This document shows positions 38,901-49,699 of a stretch of 64,000 bases of DNA, in pieces. A model generated the notes under the pieces. It ran no database searches. It saw only the letters and a list, made by a program, of their open reading frames with translations, and was not told the origin of the DNA. Each line of letters opens with the position of its first letter. The first letter of the stretch is position 1. The position numbers and the translations under genes are program-made. The DNA is from Mycolicibacterium diernhoferi (GTDB lineage Bacteria; Actinomycetota; Actinomycetes; Mycobacteriales; Mycobacteriaceae). The stretch spans positions 2,790,001 to 2,854,000 of the forward strand of contig NZ_CP080332.1 of NCBI RefSeq assembly GCF_019456655.1, read 5' to 3'.

Positions 38901-40256
38901 ATGACGATCGACGACCTGCCGCGCACCTACGACGTGACCGGGATCATCCACGGGCCGGTCAGTGGTGTCGACATCACCGCTGTACCCGGATTCGGCACGG
39001 AAACCGCGATATTGGAAGCGGGCATCCCGGTCCCGGTCGCACCGCCCTTGGAACCGTATGTCTCCCTGGGTGATCCGGACCCGCATACCGGCATGGTTCG
39101 TGGCTCGGTGCGGATCGTGGGGGAGCAGGGCCGGGCGGTGCGTTTCGAGCCGGAACTGGCCACCACCGCCAGGGGCGGGCTCGTCGCGGTCGATCCCGGG
39201 ACCGGGCGGTTCACCTACACCCCGTCGGTGCCGGCCCGGCAGATCGCCCGCACCAGTACCGATTTCCGGGACAAGGTCGACACCTTCACCGTCGAGGTCG
39301 TCGATGCCCACGACACCCGGTCCCAGGCGCACGTCGTCGTCCACATCCTGGCCGCCGACGTGCTGCTGTCCGGCGCGGCGCTGGTCGGCCGGCCCTCACC
39401 CAACGGTGTGCTGACCGGACGGATCGACGCAGCGGCCTGGGACGGCGCGCGGCTCACGTTCAGCCTGGCCAACCCCGCGAATCCGGCGGATTCGACCACG
39501 GAGTCGGCAGTGTCGGAGAACGGCGGGCTGGTCCAGCTCGACCCGGACACCGGGGAATTCCTCTTCGTCCCGCCGGTCGGCGACGGCACGGCGGCTCCGG
39601 ACATCGACCGGTTCGTCGTCACGGCGATCGATCCGCGCGGCGCGACCGCCGACATCACCGTCGTTGCGAAGGCCCGCCTCACGATCGAAGCGCAGACCCG
39701 CCACACGGCACCCGGTGTGGCGCGCGGCCGGTTGGTCCTCGACGACGACACTCCGCTGACCTTCAGCCTGGGCGCCGCCCCGAGCAAGGGCATCGCGCGG
39801 GTCGACCAATTCGGTGGCTACCTCTACACCCGTGCGCCGGGAGCGCGCGGCAGCGCCGAGGACCGCTTCAGCATCCTGGGGACCGACGGCTACGGCCGGT
39901 CGATCACGGTGGCCACCATCGCCGTGTGCCCCCCGTTGGACGGCGCCTGGAGCGACGATTCGGCGCATCGCACGGTCGGCGCCAGCGGCCGCGGTCAGGG
40001 GCTGTCGACCGGGGACTGGACCACCACCGTCGCCGGTCTGAGCCCCGACGCCACGTATTCGGTGCACCAGCCCGAGCCGCACGGTTTCGTGATGATGGCG
40101 CGCACGGCGCCGGGCAAGTGGGCGGTGCACTACGAGTCGATGACGCCGAAGGCCGATGGCCGCCATCCCGGCGAGAGGTTCACCGTGCGGTATCAGGACG
40201 GCCAGGTTGCCCCCGACGGCACTCCGGCCGTGACGGAAGTGACCTACGTGTTCTGA
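38901..40256 (+). CDS. VCBS/cadherin-like repeat protein without signal peptide
   Basis: 451 residues with three repeats of the same kind as the upstream giant protein: GRFTYTPSVPARQ...DTFTVEVVD, GEFLFVPPVGD...DRFVVTAID and GGYLYTRAPGAR...DRFSILGTD. A different C-terminal domain follows (TYSVHQPEPHGFVMMART). The N-terminus (MTIDDLPRTYDVTG) has no signal peptide, odd for an adhesin. ATG 38901 follows GGAGA 42 bp after the giant gene, so they are cotranscribed. It may bind the giant protein or be exported by an unknown route. A terminator-like hairpin follows. Confidence 0.75.
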   Translation: MTIDDLPRTYDVTGIIHGPVSGVDITAVPGFGTETAILEAGIPVPVAPPLEPYVSLGDPDPHTGMVRGSVRIVGEQGRAVRFEPELATTARGGLVAVDPGTGRFTYTPSVPARQIARTSTDFRDKVDTFTVEVVDAHDTRSQAHVVVHILAADVLLSGAALVGRPSPNGVLTGRIDAAAWDGARLTFSLANPANPADSTTESAVSENGGLVQLDPDTGEFLFVPPVGDGTAAPDIDRFVVTAIDPRGATADITVVAKARLTIEAQTRHTAPGVARGRLVLDDDTPLTFSLGAAPSKGIARVDQFGGYLYTRAPGARGSAEDRFSILGTDGYGRSITVATIAVCPPLDGAWSDDSAHRTVGASGRGQGLSTGDWTTTVAGLSPDATYSVHQPEPHGFVMMARTAPGKWAVHYESMTPKADGRHPGERFTVRYQDGQVAPDGTPAVTEVTYVF

Positions 40257-40275
40257 CCAGCACACCAAGGTTCCC

Positions 40276-40311
40276 ATTGCCCGTCGGTCCGGTATTGGAC
40301 CGGCGGGCAAT
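40276..40311 (+). terminator. 15-bp hairpin after the repeat-protein genes
   Basis: ATTGCCCGTCGGTCC (40276-40290) pairs with 40297-40311 along 15 positions with one T-G wobble and a 6-base loop. It begins 19 bp after the stop codon. No T-tract; it probably ends the two-gene adhesin transcript and isolates ribBA. Confidence 0.6.
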
Positions 40312-40345
40312 AACTGTTGATGGGCCGTGGTTCATACTGGTGAAG

Positions 40346-40375
40346 CCGGTCGGTGCCCGTTGATGCGCCGACCGG
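40346..40375 (+). promoter_or_regulatory. Inverted repeat in the ribBA leader
   Basis: CCGGTCGG (40346-40353) pairs with CCGACCGG (40368-40375) across a 14-base loop, ending 31 bp before the ribBA ATG. It could be a leader structure or operator. I see no FMN riboswitch consensus in this 150-bp gap. Confidence 0.35.
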
Positions 40376-40406
40376 GACGCTCACGATCTGATGAAGGTGG
40401 CAAAAG

Positions 40407-42703
<2,297 letters not shown>

Positions 42704-42729
<26 letters not shown>

Positions 42730-43177
42730 CCTCGTCGGCCGCGCCGGTCGCCGGAGCCGTCAGGGTGAATCCCAGGCTTTCGTAGACCGCCCGTGCGGTC
42801 GCGTTCTCCACATGGACCCGCAACGTCACCCGGGTGACCCGCTGCGCACGCGCCCAGTTCACGGCCTCGGCCACCAGCGTGCGGCCCAGGCCGTGCCCGC
42901 GTGCGGCGGGGTCCAGCCACAGCGAGTAGAGGTACACCGACTCCGTGCTCTGGCGCTGCGCACCGATCAGCCCGACCGGCCGGTTGTCGACGACGGCGGC
43001 GAACTGGGCGTGCGCGCGCAGCCTGCGCCGCCACTGCGCCGCGGTGAACGTCGATTCGAGGCGGTACTGCGGATCTTCGGCGCCCAGCGAGTCGGTCAGC
43101 GCGCGCAGCCGCACACCCGCGAACGCCCGCCAGTCGGTTTCGGTCAGCCGGGCGATCCGGGCCTGCGCCATCCCCAT
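42704..43177 (-). CDS. GNAT-family N-acetyltransferase
   Basis: 157 residues with the GNAT acetyl-CoA-binding core: VYLYSLWLDPAARGHGLGRTLVAEAVNWA (R/Q-x-x-G-x-G/A type) and the following strand/helix VTLRVHVENATARAVYESLGF. Substrate unknown. ATG 43177 is used; an ATG two codons downstream is possible. It is convergent with and overlaps the PH-domain gene, and is divergent from the MurL cluster, whose first start is 45 bp away. Confidence 0.88.
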
Positions 43178-43222
43178 CGCATCAGTATCGCCGCTGTTGG
43201 CTGCGGTAGGATCGGCAAGTCG

Positions 43223-43990
43223 ATGAGTACCTTGGAGTTCGTCTCAGCATCCGCTGACGGCATTGTCGCCAACGCTGCGCCACTCGTCACAGCACCCGCT
43301 CTGGTCGCCGGTCTGGGCGCCCATCCCGCGCTCACCGTGCCGCTGGTATGCGGCCGCCCCACCGGCACCGCCGAGATCTGGCGGCGATTGGACGAGGCGG
43401 CACGCTTCTTCGGCGCCGAGATCCGGCCGGTCAGCGCGTTGCATGACGCCCTGCACGGCTTTCTCGCCGAGGCCGCGGCACGGCACGGGCAGGTCACGGT
43501 GGCCGCGCAGATCCAGCTCATCGAGGTCGACGGGCAGAACGAGTTCGTGGTGGCGGGCACGGTGATCGACGCCACCCGGCCCGAGCCGGTGGCGTTGGCC
43601 GCGCAGCGGGGCCCGCTCCAGGACCGGACACCGCACTGGCGCCGGATGGCCGCCCGCACCAGCAGTCGGGCCGAGGCCCGGCTGGTCGAGCAGGATCTGA
43701 ATGCCCGCGGTTACGCCGACGTGGTCACCGTCGACGGTGCGCTGATCGGGAACCCGGGTCTGGGGGCCCTGATCGTCGAGACCGCCGACGGGAAGACCGG
43801 TCTCGGGGCGGATGTGCTGACGCTGCTGCAGGCCGCCGGACTCCTCGATGCGGCGGTGCCGTGTACGGATCTTCCGCTGGCGTTGTCGGGCGCGAAACGC
43901 GTGTGGTGGGTGTCACCACGGTTCGAAACCCACCCGGTCCGCGTCATCGGCACCCATCATTTCGAGTCGGAGGTGCCGGGCCATGAGTGA
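43223..43990 (+). CDS. Unknown protein linked to MurL-MurD2, faintly aminotransferase class IV-like
   Basis: 255 residues, cytosolic by appearance. No firm family. The C-terminal half has the order seen in fold-type IV PLP enzymes: ARLVEQDLNARGYADVVTVDG, then GALIVET, then VLTLLQAAGLLDAAVP and VWWVSPRFETHPVRVIG, resembling the end of D-amino acid and branched-chain aminotransferases. No lysine is seen at the usual PLP-lysine place (ARTSSRAEA), so catalysis of that kind is doubtful. It overlaps murL by 8 bp and murL overlaps murD2 by 8 bp, so a role with these peptidoglycan enzymes is likely. Start ATG 43223. Confidence 0.65.
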   Translation: MSTLEFVSASADGIVANAAPLVTAPALVAGLGAHPALTVPLVCGRPTGTAEIWRRLDEAARFFGAEIRPVSALHDALHGFLAEAAARHGQVTVAAQIQLIEVDGQNEFVVAGTVIDATRPEPVALAAQRGPLQDRTPHWRRMAARTSSRAEARLVEQDLNARGYADVVTVDGALIGNPGLGALIVETADGKTGLGADVLTLLQAAGLLDAAVPCTDLPLALSGAKRVWWVSPRFETHPVRVIGTHHFESEVPGHE

Positions 43991-45305
43991 GACATTTCCG
44001 CGAGAGACGTTCGACACGTTCGTGATCGACGGCCACGACTGGGACGGCAGCACGCTGTCCCTGCGCTACACGCTGCGCGGCCCGAACCCGGTGACCTTCA
44101 CCGAGGTGATCGACTTCGGTGACACCCTGGCCGGTGCGCAACCGGATCCGCTGCTGAGCAGGCTCCTGACGCTGACCTGCTCGTTGAGCTACTTCAAGGC
44201 CGCCGCACCCGGGCGGATCGAGATCGCTTTCCCGACGCACGATTTCGAGCGGCACTATCTGGCCGCGCTGATCGAGGGCGGGCTCGGCGAGTTCGCCTAC
44301 ACCAACCGGTTGCCCGGTGCCCTGACGCCGGAGATCACCGGGCCGCCGGCCACCGCGCAATCGCGCGCCGCCGACGGCTGGGATCCCGCCGCAACGCCGC
44401 TGGTGCCGGTCGGCGGCGGCAAGGATTCGGTGGTCTCCATCGAGGCGTTCCGGCATCACGGGATCGCGCCGATGCTGTTCAGCGTCAACCGGTACGACCC
44501 GATCGACCGCTGCATCGAGGTCAGCGGTCTGGACAGCGTGCACGTGAAGCGCAGCATCGACCGTGGTCTGATCAAGGCCAACGCCGAGGGGGCCTACAAC
44601 GGCCACGTGCCGGTGACCGCGATCAACAGTGTGATCGGATTGATCGTCGCCGACGCCCGCGGGTTCGGGCCGGTGGTGCTGTCCAACGAGCGATCCTCCA
44701 ACGTCGGCAACGTCGAATGGCTGGGCCGCGACATCAACCACCAGTGGTCCAAGTCACTGACCTACGAGACCTTGCTGCGAGACACACTGGCGCGCCATGG
44801 GTTCAATCCGGATCGCTACTTCTCGCTGCTGCGCGGATTGTCCGAATCGCAGATCGCCGACCGGTTCGCCACCGCGGACCAGTACTTCGGCGTGTTCACC
44901 AGCTGCAACCGGCTGTTCGCACTGGACCCGAGCCGGCGTGCCAGTTCGTGGTGCGGGCAGTGCCCCAAATGCCAGTTCGTGTTCGTGCTGCTGGCGCCGC
45001 GCCTGGGCCGCCCGACCTGCGAGAAGATCTTCGGCCGCAACCTGTTCGCCGACACCGGAAATCGGGACGGGATGGCCGACATCCTGGGGCTCGGCGTGCA
45101 CAAACCGTTCGAATGCGTGGGGGAGTACTACGAGGCCGCCGAGGCGATGCTCGCGGTGATCGACGACCCGCAGTGGCAGGGACTGGAGCTGGTCGACGAA
45201 TTCGCCGGGCAGCGAACGCAGTTGGCTGCGGTTGCGGTGAACCCGGATCCCAGCCCCGCCCGGCACCATGTGCCGGCGCGATATGCGAAGTTGCTCGATG
45301 ACTGA
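43983..45305 (+). CDS. murL: MurL-type UDP-MurNAc-L-Ala-glutamate epimerase
   Basis: 440 residues. A PP-loop-like nucleotide motif VPVGGGKDS (141-149), a middle AINSVIGLIVADARGFGPVVLSNERSSN and a cysteine motif SWCGQCPKCQFVFVLL (322 onward) fit the MurL family. MurL, characterised in Xanthomonas, uses ATP to epimerise the terminal L-Glu of UDP-MurNAc-L-Ala-L-Glu to D-Glu. The assignment is strongly supported by the next gene, a MurD-like ligase, as MurL works with MurD2. ATG 43983 overlaps the upstream gene and the stop overlaps murD2. Confidence 0.82.
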   Translation: MSETFPRETFDTFVIDGHDWDGSTLSLRYTLRGPNPVTFTEVIDFGDTLAGAQPDPLLSRLLTLTCSLSYFKAAAPGRIEIAFPTHDFERHYLAALIEGGLGEFAYTNRLPGALTPEITGPPATAQSRAADGWDPAATPLVPVGGGKDSVVSIEAFRHHGIAPMLFSVNRYDPIDRCIEVSGLDSVHVKRSIDRGLIKANAEGAYNGHVPVTAINSVIGLIVADARGFGPVVLSNERSSNVGNVEWLGRDINHQWSKSLTYETLLRDTLARHGFNPDRYFSLLRGLSESQIADRFATADQYFGVFTSCNRLFALDPSRRASSWCGQCPKCQFVFVLLAPRLGRPTCEKIFGRNLFADTGNRDGMADILGLGVHKPFECVGEYYEAAEAMLAVIDDPQWQGLELVDEFAGQRTQLAAVAVNPDPSPARHHVPARYAKLLDD

Positions 45306-46599
45306 ACTCGCCGGCCGGGTGGTCGGTATCTGGGGTCTGGGCAAGGAAGGGCTGTCGATGGCCCGCACCGCCGCCGCGCACGGCGCTGCCCGCATCGTCG
45401 CCGTCGACGACCGGGCCAACGCTCAGGCGCCCGAGATCGCGAATCTGACAGTCTTTTTCGGGCCCGACGCACCGGCCCGGCTGCGTGACACCGATGTCGT
45501 CTTCGTCAGCCCGGGGGTGCCCTGGCGGCATCCGGTGTTCGAGGAACTGCGCGGCAGCGCCGCATCGGGTGCCGGCCCGGCGGTGTCCAACGCCGCGGAC
45601 TGGTACATGGGCCGGCACGGTGCCCACACGGTGGGCATCACCGGCACCAAGGGCAAGAGCACCACGGCCGCCTTCCTGGCACACCTGCTGACCGGCCTGG
45701 GCGTCCCCGCGGTGGCCGCAGGCAACATCGGGACGCCGCTGTCGGATCTGGAGCCCGCCGACGGCGAGTGGGTGGTGGCCGAGCTGTCCAGTCAGCAGTG
45801 CGCGCTACTGCGCACACCGCCTGCGGTGTCGGTGATCACCAATCTGTACCAGGACCACCTCGATTTCCACGGTGACGTGGCGTCCTATTACGAGGCCAAG
45901 TCGCATGTCTTCGGATCGGCGACCCGCGCCCTGGTGACGACCCCTGACGTCGTGGAATCGCTTCGGGAGATCGGTATCTCGCAGTTGCCGCCGGTGCGGG
46001 ACGTGGACCCCGCCGAGGTCCGGGTGCCGGCCGGGGATTCGGTGCTCTCGTACTCGCACAACACCGTCAACGCCGCGCTGGCCGCACTGGCCGCCGGGCA
46101 GGTGCTGGGCCGCGCGGTGACCGATGCCGAGGTGGACGCTGCCGCCGCGTCGTTCACCGGTCTGCCGCACCGCCTGCAGACCGTGCGCCGCACCGGGGTG
46201 ACCCGATGGATCGACGACACGCTGGCGACCACCGGCGAGGCGGTGGTCGCCGCGCTGCGCGCGATGCGCCCCGATGAGGAGATCGCGTTGATCGTCGGCG
46301 GCATGGACCGGTCCCTGGACTACCGTCAGCTCGACGATTTTCTGTGCAGTGGGCAACGCCGGGTGCGGCTGATCCAGGGGCCGACCAACGGCGCCCTGAT
46401 CGGCGTGCGGTTCGCCGCCGCGCACCCCGAGCGCACCCATCTGGTGGACGACCTGCAGGAGGCCGTCCGGGTGGCCGCAGCGGCCGCCGCCGACGTGGTG
46501 TTGCTGTCCCCGGGCGCGGCCAGTTACGACATTTTCCGCAACTACGAAGAAAAAGCGGCGATGTACTGCAGTTATATCGACGTCGTCGAGACGCTCTAA
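45298..46599 (+). CDS. murD2: MurD2-type UDP-MurNAc-L-Ala:L-glutamate ligase
   Basis: 433-residue Mur ligase. The N-terminal Rossmann-like domain (VVGIWGLGKEGLS) precedes an ATP-binding GTKGKST (116-122), the carbamylated-lysine region (NLYQDHLDFHG) and a C-terminal domain with IVGGMDRSLDY and LLSPGAASYDIFRNYEEK. It is MurD-like, but pairing with MurL points to the MurD2 subtype, which adds L-Glu instead of D-Glu. ATG 45298 overlaps the murL stop by 8 bp. uvrC follows 9 bp later. Confidence 0.85.
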   Translation: MTELAGRVVGIWGLGKEGLSMARTAAAHGAARIVAVDDRANAQAPEIANLTVFFGPDAPARLRDTDVVFVSPGVPWRHPVFEELRGSAASGAGPAVSNAADWYMGRHGAHTVGITGTKGKSTTAAFLAHLLTGLGVPAVAAGNIGTPLSDLEPADGEWVVAELSSQQCALLRTPPAVSVITNLYQDHLDFHGDVASYYEAKSHVFGSATRALVTTPDVVESLREIGISQLPPVRDVDPAEVRVPAGDSVLSYSHNTVNAALAALAAGQVLGRAVTDAEVDAAAASFTGLPHRLQTVRRTGVTRWIDDTLATTGEAVVAALRAMRPDEEIALIVGGMDRSLDYRQLDDFLCSGQRRVRLIQGPTNGALIGVRFAAAHPERTHLVDDLQEAVRVAAAAAADVVLLSPGAASYDIFRNYEEKAAMYCSYIDVVETL

Positions 46600-46608
46600 C
46601 CTGGACCC

Positions 46609-48726
46609 GTGCCCGATCCAGCGACTTACCGGCCCGCGCCGGGTTCGATTCCTGTCGAACCCGGCGTTTATCGGTTCCGCGATCCGCACGGCCGGGTGAT
46701 CTATGTCGGCAAGGCCAAGAGCCTGCGCAGCCGACTGAATTCCTACTTCGCCGACATCTCCGGACTGGCCCCGCGTACCCGGCAGATGGTGATGACCGCG
46801 GGCAGCGTCGAGTGGACCGTGGTGTCCACCGAGGTCGAGGCGCTGCAGCTGGAATACAACTGGATCAAGGAATTCGATCCGCGATTCAACATCCGCTACC
46901 GGGACGACAAGTCCTACCCGGTGCTGGCGGTGACCCTGAACGAGGAGTATCCCCGGCTGTTCGTCTACCGCGGGCCGCGCCGCAAAGGGGTGCGCTATTT
47001 CGGGCCGTACTCGCACGCCTGGGCGATCCGCGAGACCCTGGACCTGCTGACCCGGGTGTTCCCGGCCCGCACCTGTTCGGCTGGAGTGTTCAAGCGGCAC
47101 AGGCAGATCGACCGTCCGTGTCTGCTCGGCTACATCGACAAGTGCTCGGCCCCGTGCATCAACCGGGTGACCGCGGAGCAGCACCGCCAGATCGTGCTGG
47201 ACTTCTGCGACTTCCTGGCCGGCAAGACCGACCGGCTGGTCCGCGACATGGAGCGGCAGATGAACGCCGCCGCCGAGAGCCTCGATTTCGAGCGGGCGGC
47301 CCGGCTGCGTGACGACATCGGCGCGCTCAAGCGTGCGCTGGAGAAGCAGACCGTGGTGTTCGGCGACGGGACCGATGCCGACGTGGTGGCCTTCGCCGAC
47401 GACGACCTCGAGGCGGCGGTCCAGGTGTTCCACGTCCGCGGGGGACGGGTGCGCGGCCAGCGCGGGTGGGTCGTGGAGAAGACGGGTGAACCCGGGGCCG
47501 AGGGGGAGGCGCCGCTGGTCGAGCAGTTCCTCACCCAGTTCTACGGGGACCAGGCCGAGCTCAGCGCCGGTGCGGGGGACGAGGCCACCAACCCGGTACC
47601 CAAAGAGGTTCTGGTGCCGGTACTTCCGGACAATGCCGACGAACTCGCGGACTGGCTGTCGGGCCTGCGCGGTTCGCGGGTGTCGCTGCGGGTGCCCCAG
47701 CGCGGGGACAAGCGGGCGCTCGCCGAGACGGTGCAGCGCAACGCCCAGGAGGCGCTGGCCCAGCACAAGCTCAAACGGGCCGGTGATTTCAACGCCAGAT
47801 CGGAAGCGCTGCAGAGCATTCAGGAGACCCTCGGGCTCGACGAAGCGCCGCTGCGCATCGAGTGCGTGGACATCAGCCATGTGCAGGGCACGGATGTGGT
47901 GGCCTCTCTGGTGGTGTTCGAGGACGGCCTGCCGCGTAAGTCCGATTACCGGCACTATGCGATCCGCGAGGCCGCCGGCGACGGCCGCTCCGATGACGTC
48001 GCGTCCATCGCCGAGGTCACCCGTCGGCGGTTCGCCCGCCATGTCGCCGACGCCGAACAACCGATGGCCGCCGAAGGCAAGTCACGCCGGTTCGCCTACC
48101 CGCCGAACCTGTTCGTCGTCGACGGTGGCGCCCCGCAGGTCAACGCGGCGGCCGCGGTGCTCAAGGACCTCGGTGTGACCGATGTCGCGGTGATCGGTCT
48201 GGCCAAACGACTCGAAGAGGTGTGGGTGCCGGGGCCGTCGGCCGATCCGGTGATCTTCCCGCGCACCAGCGAGGGGCTGTATCTGCTGCAGCGTGTCCGC
48301 GACGAGGCGCACCGCTTCGCGATCACCTTCCACCGCAGCAAGCGGTCCAAGCGGATGACGGCCTCGGCGCTGGATTCGGTGCGTGGGCTGGGCGAGCACC
48401 GGCGCAAGGCGTTGGTGACCCATTTCGGCTCGGTGTCACGGCTGCGCGCGGCGAGCGTCGAGGAGATCACCGCGGTGCCCGGCATCGGGGTGACGACGGC
48501 CAAGGCGGTCCTGGAAGCGCTGGGTGTGCCCCGGGACGCAACCCCCGAGCCCGCATCCGACGCCCCGAACCATTCCGACACGCCCGAGCCGATTTTGCAC
48601 GATGATCTACCCCGGGCCGATCTTGCCCGAGCCGAACCCCCCGGACTCGATCCACCCCAGACCGACGAGCAACCCATCCCCGACCCACACAGCGAACAGA
48701 TATCGGAGTGGCAGACCAGCGAATGA
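46609..48726 (+). CDS. uvrC: Excinuclease ABC subunit C
   Basis: Makes both incisions in nucleotide excision repair. 705 residues: GIY-YIG domain ([28 protein letters not shown], about 15-45), UvrB-binding UVR motif ([24 protein letters not shown]), RNase H-like endonuclease domain ([31 protein letters not shown]) and C-terminal helix-hairpin-helix ([16 protein letters not shown]). About 60 residues of Pro/Asp-rich tail follow, longer than I recall for M. tuberculosis UvrC. GTG 46609 start; the stop overlaps rapZ. Confidence 0.96.
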   Translation: MPDPATYRPAPGSIPVEPGVYRFRDPHGRVIYVGKAKSLRSRLNSYFADISGLAPRTRQMVMTAGSVEWTVVSTEVEALQLEYNWIKEFDPRFNIRYRDDKSYPVLAVTLNEEYPRLFVYRGPRRKGVRYFGPYSHAWAIRETLDLLTRVFPARTCSAGVFKRHRQIDRPCLLGYIDKCSAPCINRVTAEQHRQIVLDFCDFLAGKTDRLVRDMERQMNAAAESLDFERAARLRDDIGALKRALEKQTVVFGDGTDADVVAFADDDLEAAVQVFHVRGGRVRGQRGWVVEKTGEPGAEGEAPLVEQFLTQFYGDQAELSAGAGDEATNPVPKEVLVPVLPDNADELADWLSGLRGSRVSLRVPQRGDKRALAETVQRNAQEALAQHKLKRAGDFNARSEALQSIQETLGLDEAPLRIECVDISHVQGTDVVASLVVFEDGLPRKSDYRHYAIREAAGDGRSDDVASIAEVTRRRFARHVADAEQPMAAEGKSRRFAYPPNLFVVDGGAPQVNAAAAVLKDLGVTDVAVIGLAKRLEEVWVPGPSADPVIFPRTSEGLYLLQRVRDEAHRFAITFHRSKRSKRMTASALDSVRGLGEHRRKALVTHFGSVSRLRAASVEEITAVPGIGVTTAKAVLEALGVPRDATPEPASDAPNHSDTPEPILHDDLPRADLARAEPPGLDPPQTDEQPIPDPHSEQISEWQTSE

Positions 48727-49598
48727 GCGAGGAATCAGGCATTGAAGTCGTGCTGGTCACCGGATTGTCAGGCGCCGGCCGCGGCACCGCTGCCAAGGTG
48801 CTCGAAGACCTCGGCTGGTACGTCGCCGACAATCTGCCACCCGAACTGATCGCCCGGATGGTCGATCTGGGGTTGGACGCCGGGTCGCGGATCACCCAAC
48901 TGGCCCTGGTGATGGATGTCCGGTCGCGCGGCTTCACCGGTGACCTGGACTCGGTGCGCAACGAACTGGCGACCCGCGGCATCCGGCCCCGGGTGGTGTT
49001 CATGGAGGCCGCCGACGAGATCCTGGTCCGGCGCTACGAGCAGAACCGACGCAGTCACCCGTTGCAGGGCGACCAGACGCTGGCCGAGGGCATCGCCGCC
49101 GAACGCGCCATGCTGGCCCCGGTCCGTGCGGCCGCCGACCTGGTGATCGACACCTCGACGCTGGCGGTGCCGGCCCTGCGGGAGAGCATCGAACGTGCCT
49201 TCGGCGGTGAGACCGTCGCCTACACCAACGTCACGGTGGAATCGTTCGGTTACAAGTACGGGCTGCCGATGGACGCCGACACGGTCATGGATGTCCGCTT
49301 CCTGCCCAACCCGCACTGGGTCGACGAGCTGCGCCCGCACACCGGGCAGCACCCGGCGGTCCGGGACTTCGTGCTCGGGCAGGAAGGCGCCGCGGAGTTT
49401 CTCGATACCTATCATCGGCTGCTGGGGGTGGTGATCGACGGGTACCGCCGGGAGGGAAAGCGGTACATGACGGTGGCCATCGGCTGCACCGGGGGCAAGC
49501 ACCGCAGCGTCGCCATCGCCGAGGCGCTGACGGAGCGGCTGCGTGATGACGATCATCTGACGGTGCGGGCGCTGCACCGGGATCTGGGTCGCGAATGA
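48723..49598 (+). CDS. rapZ: RapZ-like RNase adapter / nucleotide-binding protein
   Basis: 291 residues. Walker [11 protein letters not shown] near residue 13 and the conserved C-terminus ([22 protein letters not shown]) identify the RapZ/YvcJ family, which binds nucleotides or sugar phosphates and in E. coli controls glmS mRNA processing. In mycobacteria it is always beside cuvA and whiA as Rv1421-1423. ATG 48723 overlaps the uvrC stop; GTG 48708 is an alternative. Confidence 0.92.
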   Translation: MSEESGIEVVLVTGLSGAGRGTAAKVLEDLGWYVADNLPPELIARMVDLGLDAGSRITQLALVMDVRSRGFTGDLDSVRNELATRGIRPRVVFMEAADEILVRRYEQNRRSHPLQGDQTLAEGIAAERAMLAPVRAAADLVIDTSTLAVPALRESIERAFGGETVAYTNVTVESFGYKYGLPMDADTVMDVRFLPNPHWVDELRPHTGQHPAVRDFVLGQEGAAEFLDTYHRLLGVVIDGYRREGKRYMTVAIGCTGGKHRSVAIAEALTERLRDDDHLTVRALHRDLGRE

Positions 49599-49603
49599 CG
49601 GGT

Positions 49604-49699
49604 GTCGAGCCATGACCCCGCGAAGACGAGCGCGCGTGAGGATCGCAGTGAGGTACGAACGAGGACCGGAGCGCGCGGGAGTCGAGCCATGACGCCGCG
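49604..49699 (+). repeat. Duplicated start-codon region (77-bp period) before cuvA
   Basis: GTCGAGCCATGACCCCGCG at 49604-49622 recurs at 49681-49699 with one change. The second copy contains the real cuvA ATG (49689). The first ATG (49612) opens a 26-codon frame whose TGA (49690-49692) overlaps the cuvA start. The unit between the two ATGs aligns at roughly 80% identity by hand with the 76-bp unit at 63165-63334 before opcA. Confidence 0.8.

Noticed and set aside
40257..40406. FMN riboswitch before ribBA
   Set aside because: The gap is only 150 bp and shows simple hairpins rather than the multi-helix FMN aptamer.
45805..48060. A 751-codon minus-strand frame over murD2 and uvrC
   Set aside because: A shadow of two well-conserved genes on the other strand; no recognisable domain.
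49602..49688. A 29-residue N-terminal extension of CuvA from GTG 49602
   Set aside because: The extra residues are encoded by the start-region repeat, and the conserved protein begins at ATG 49689.
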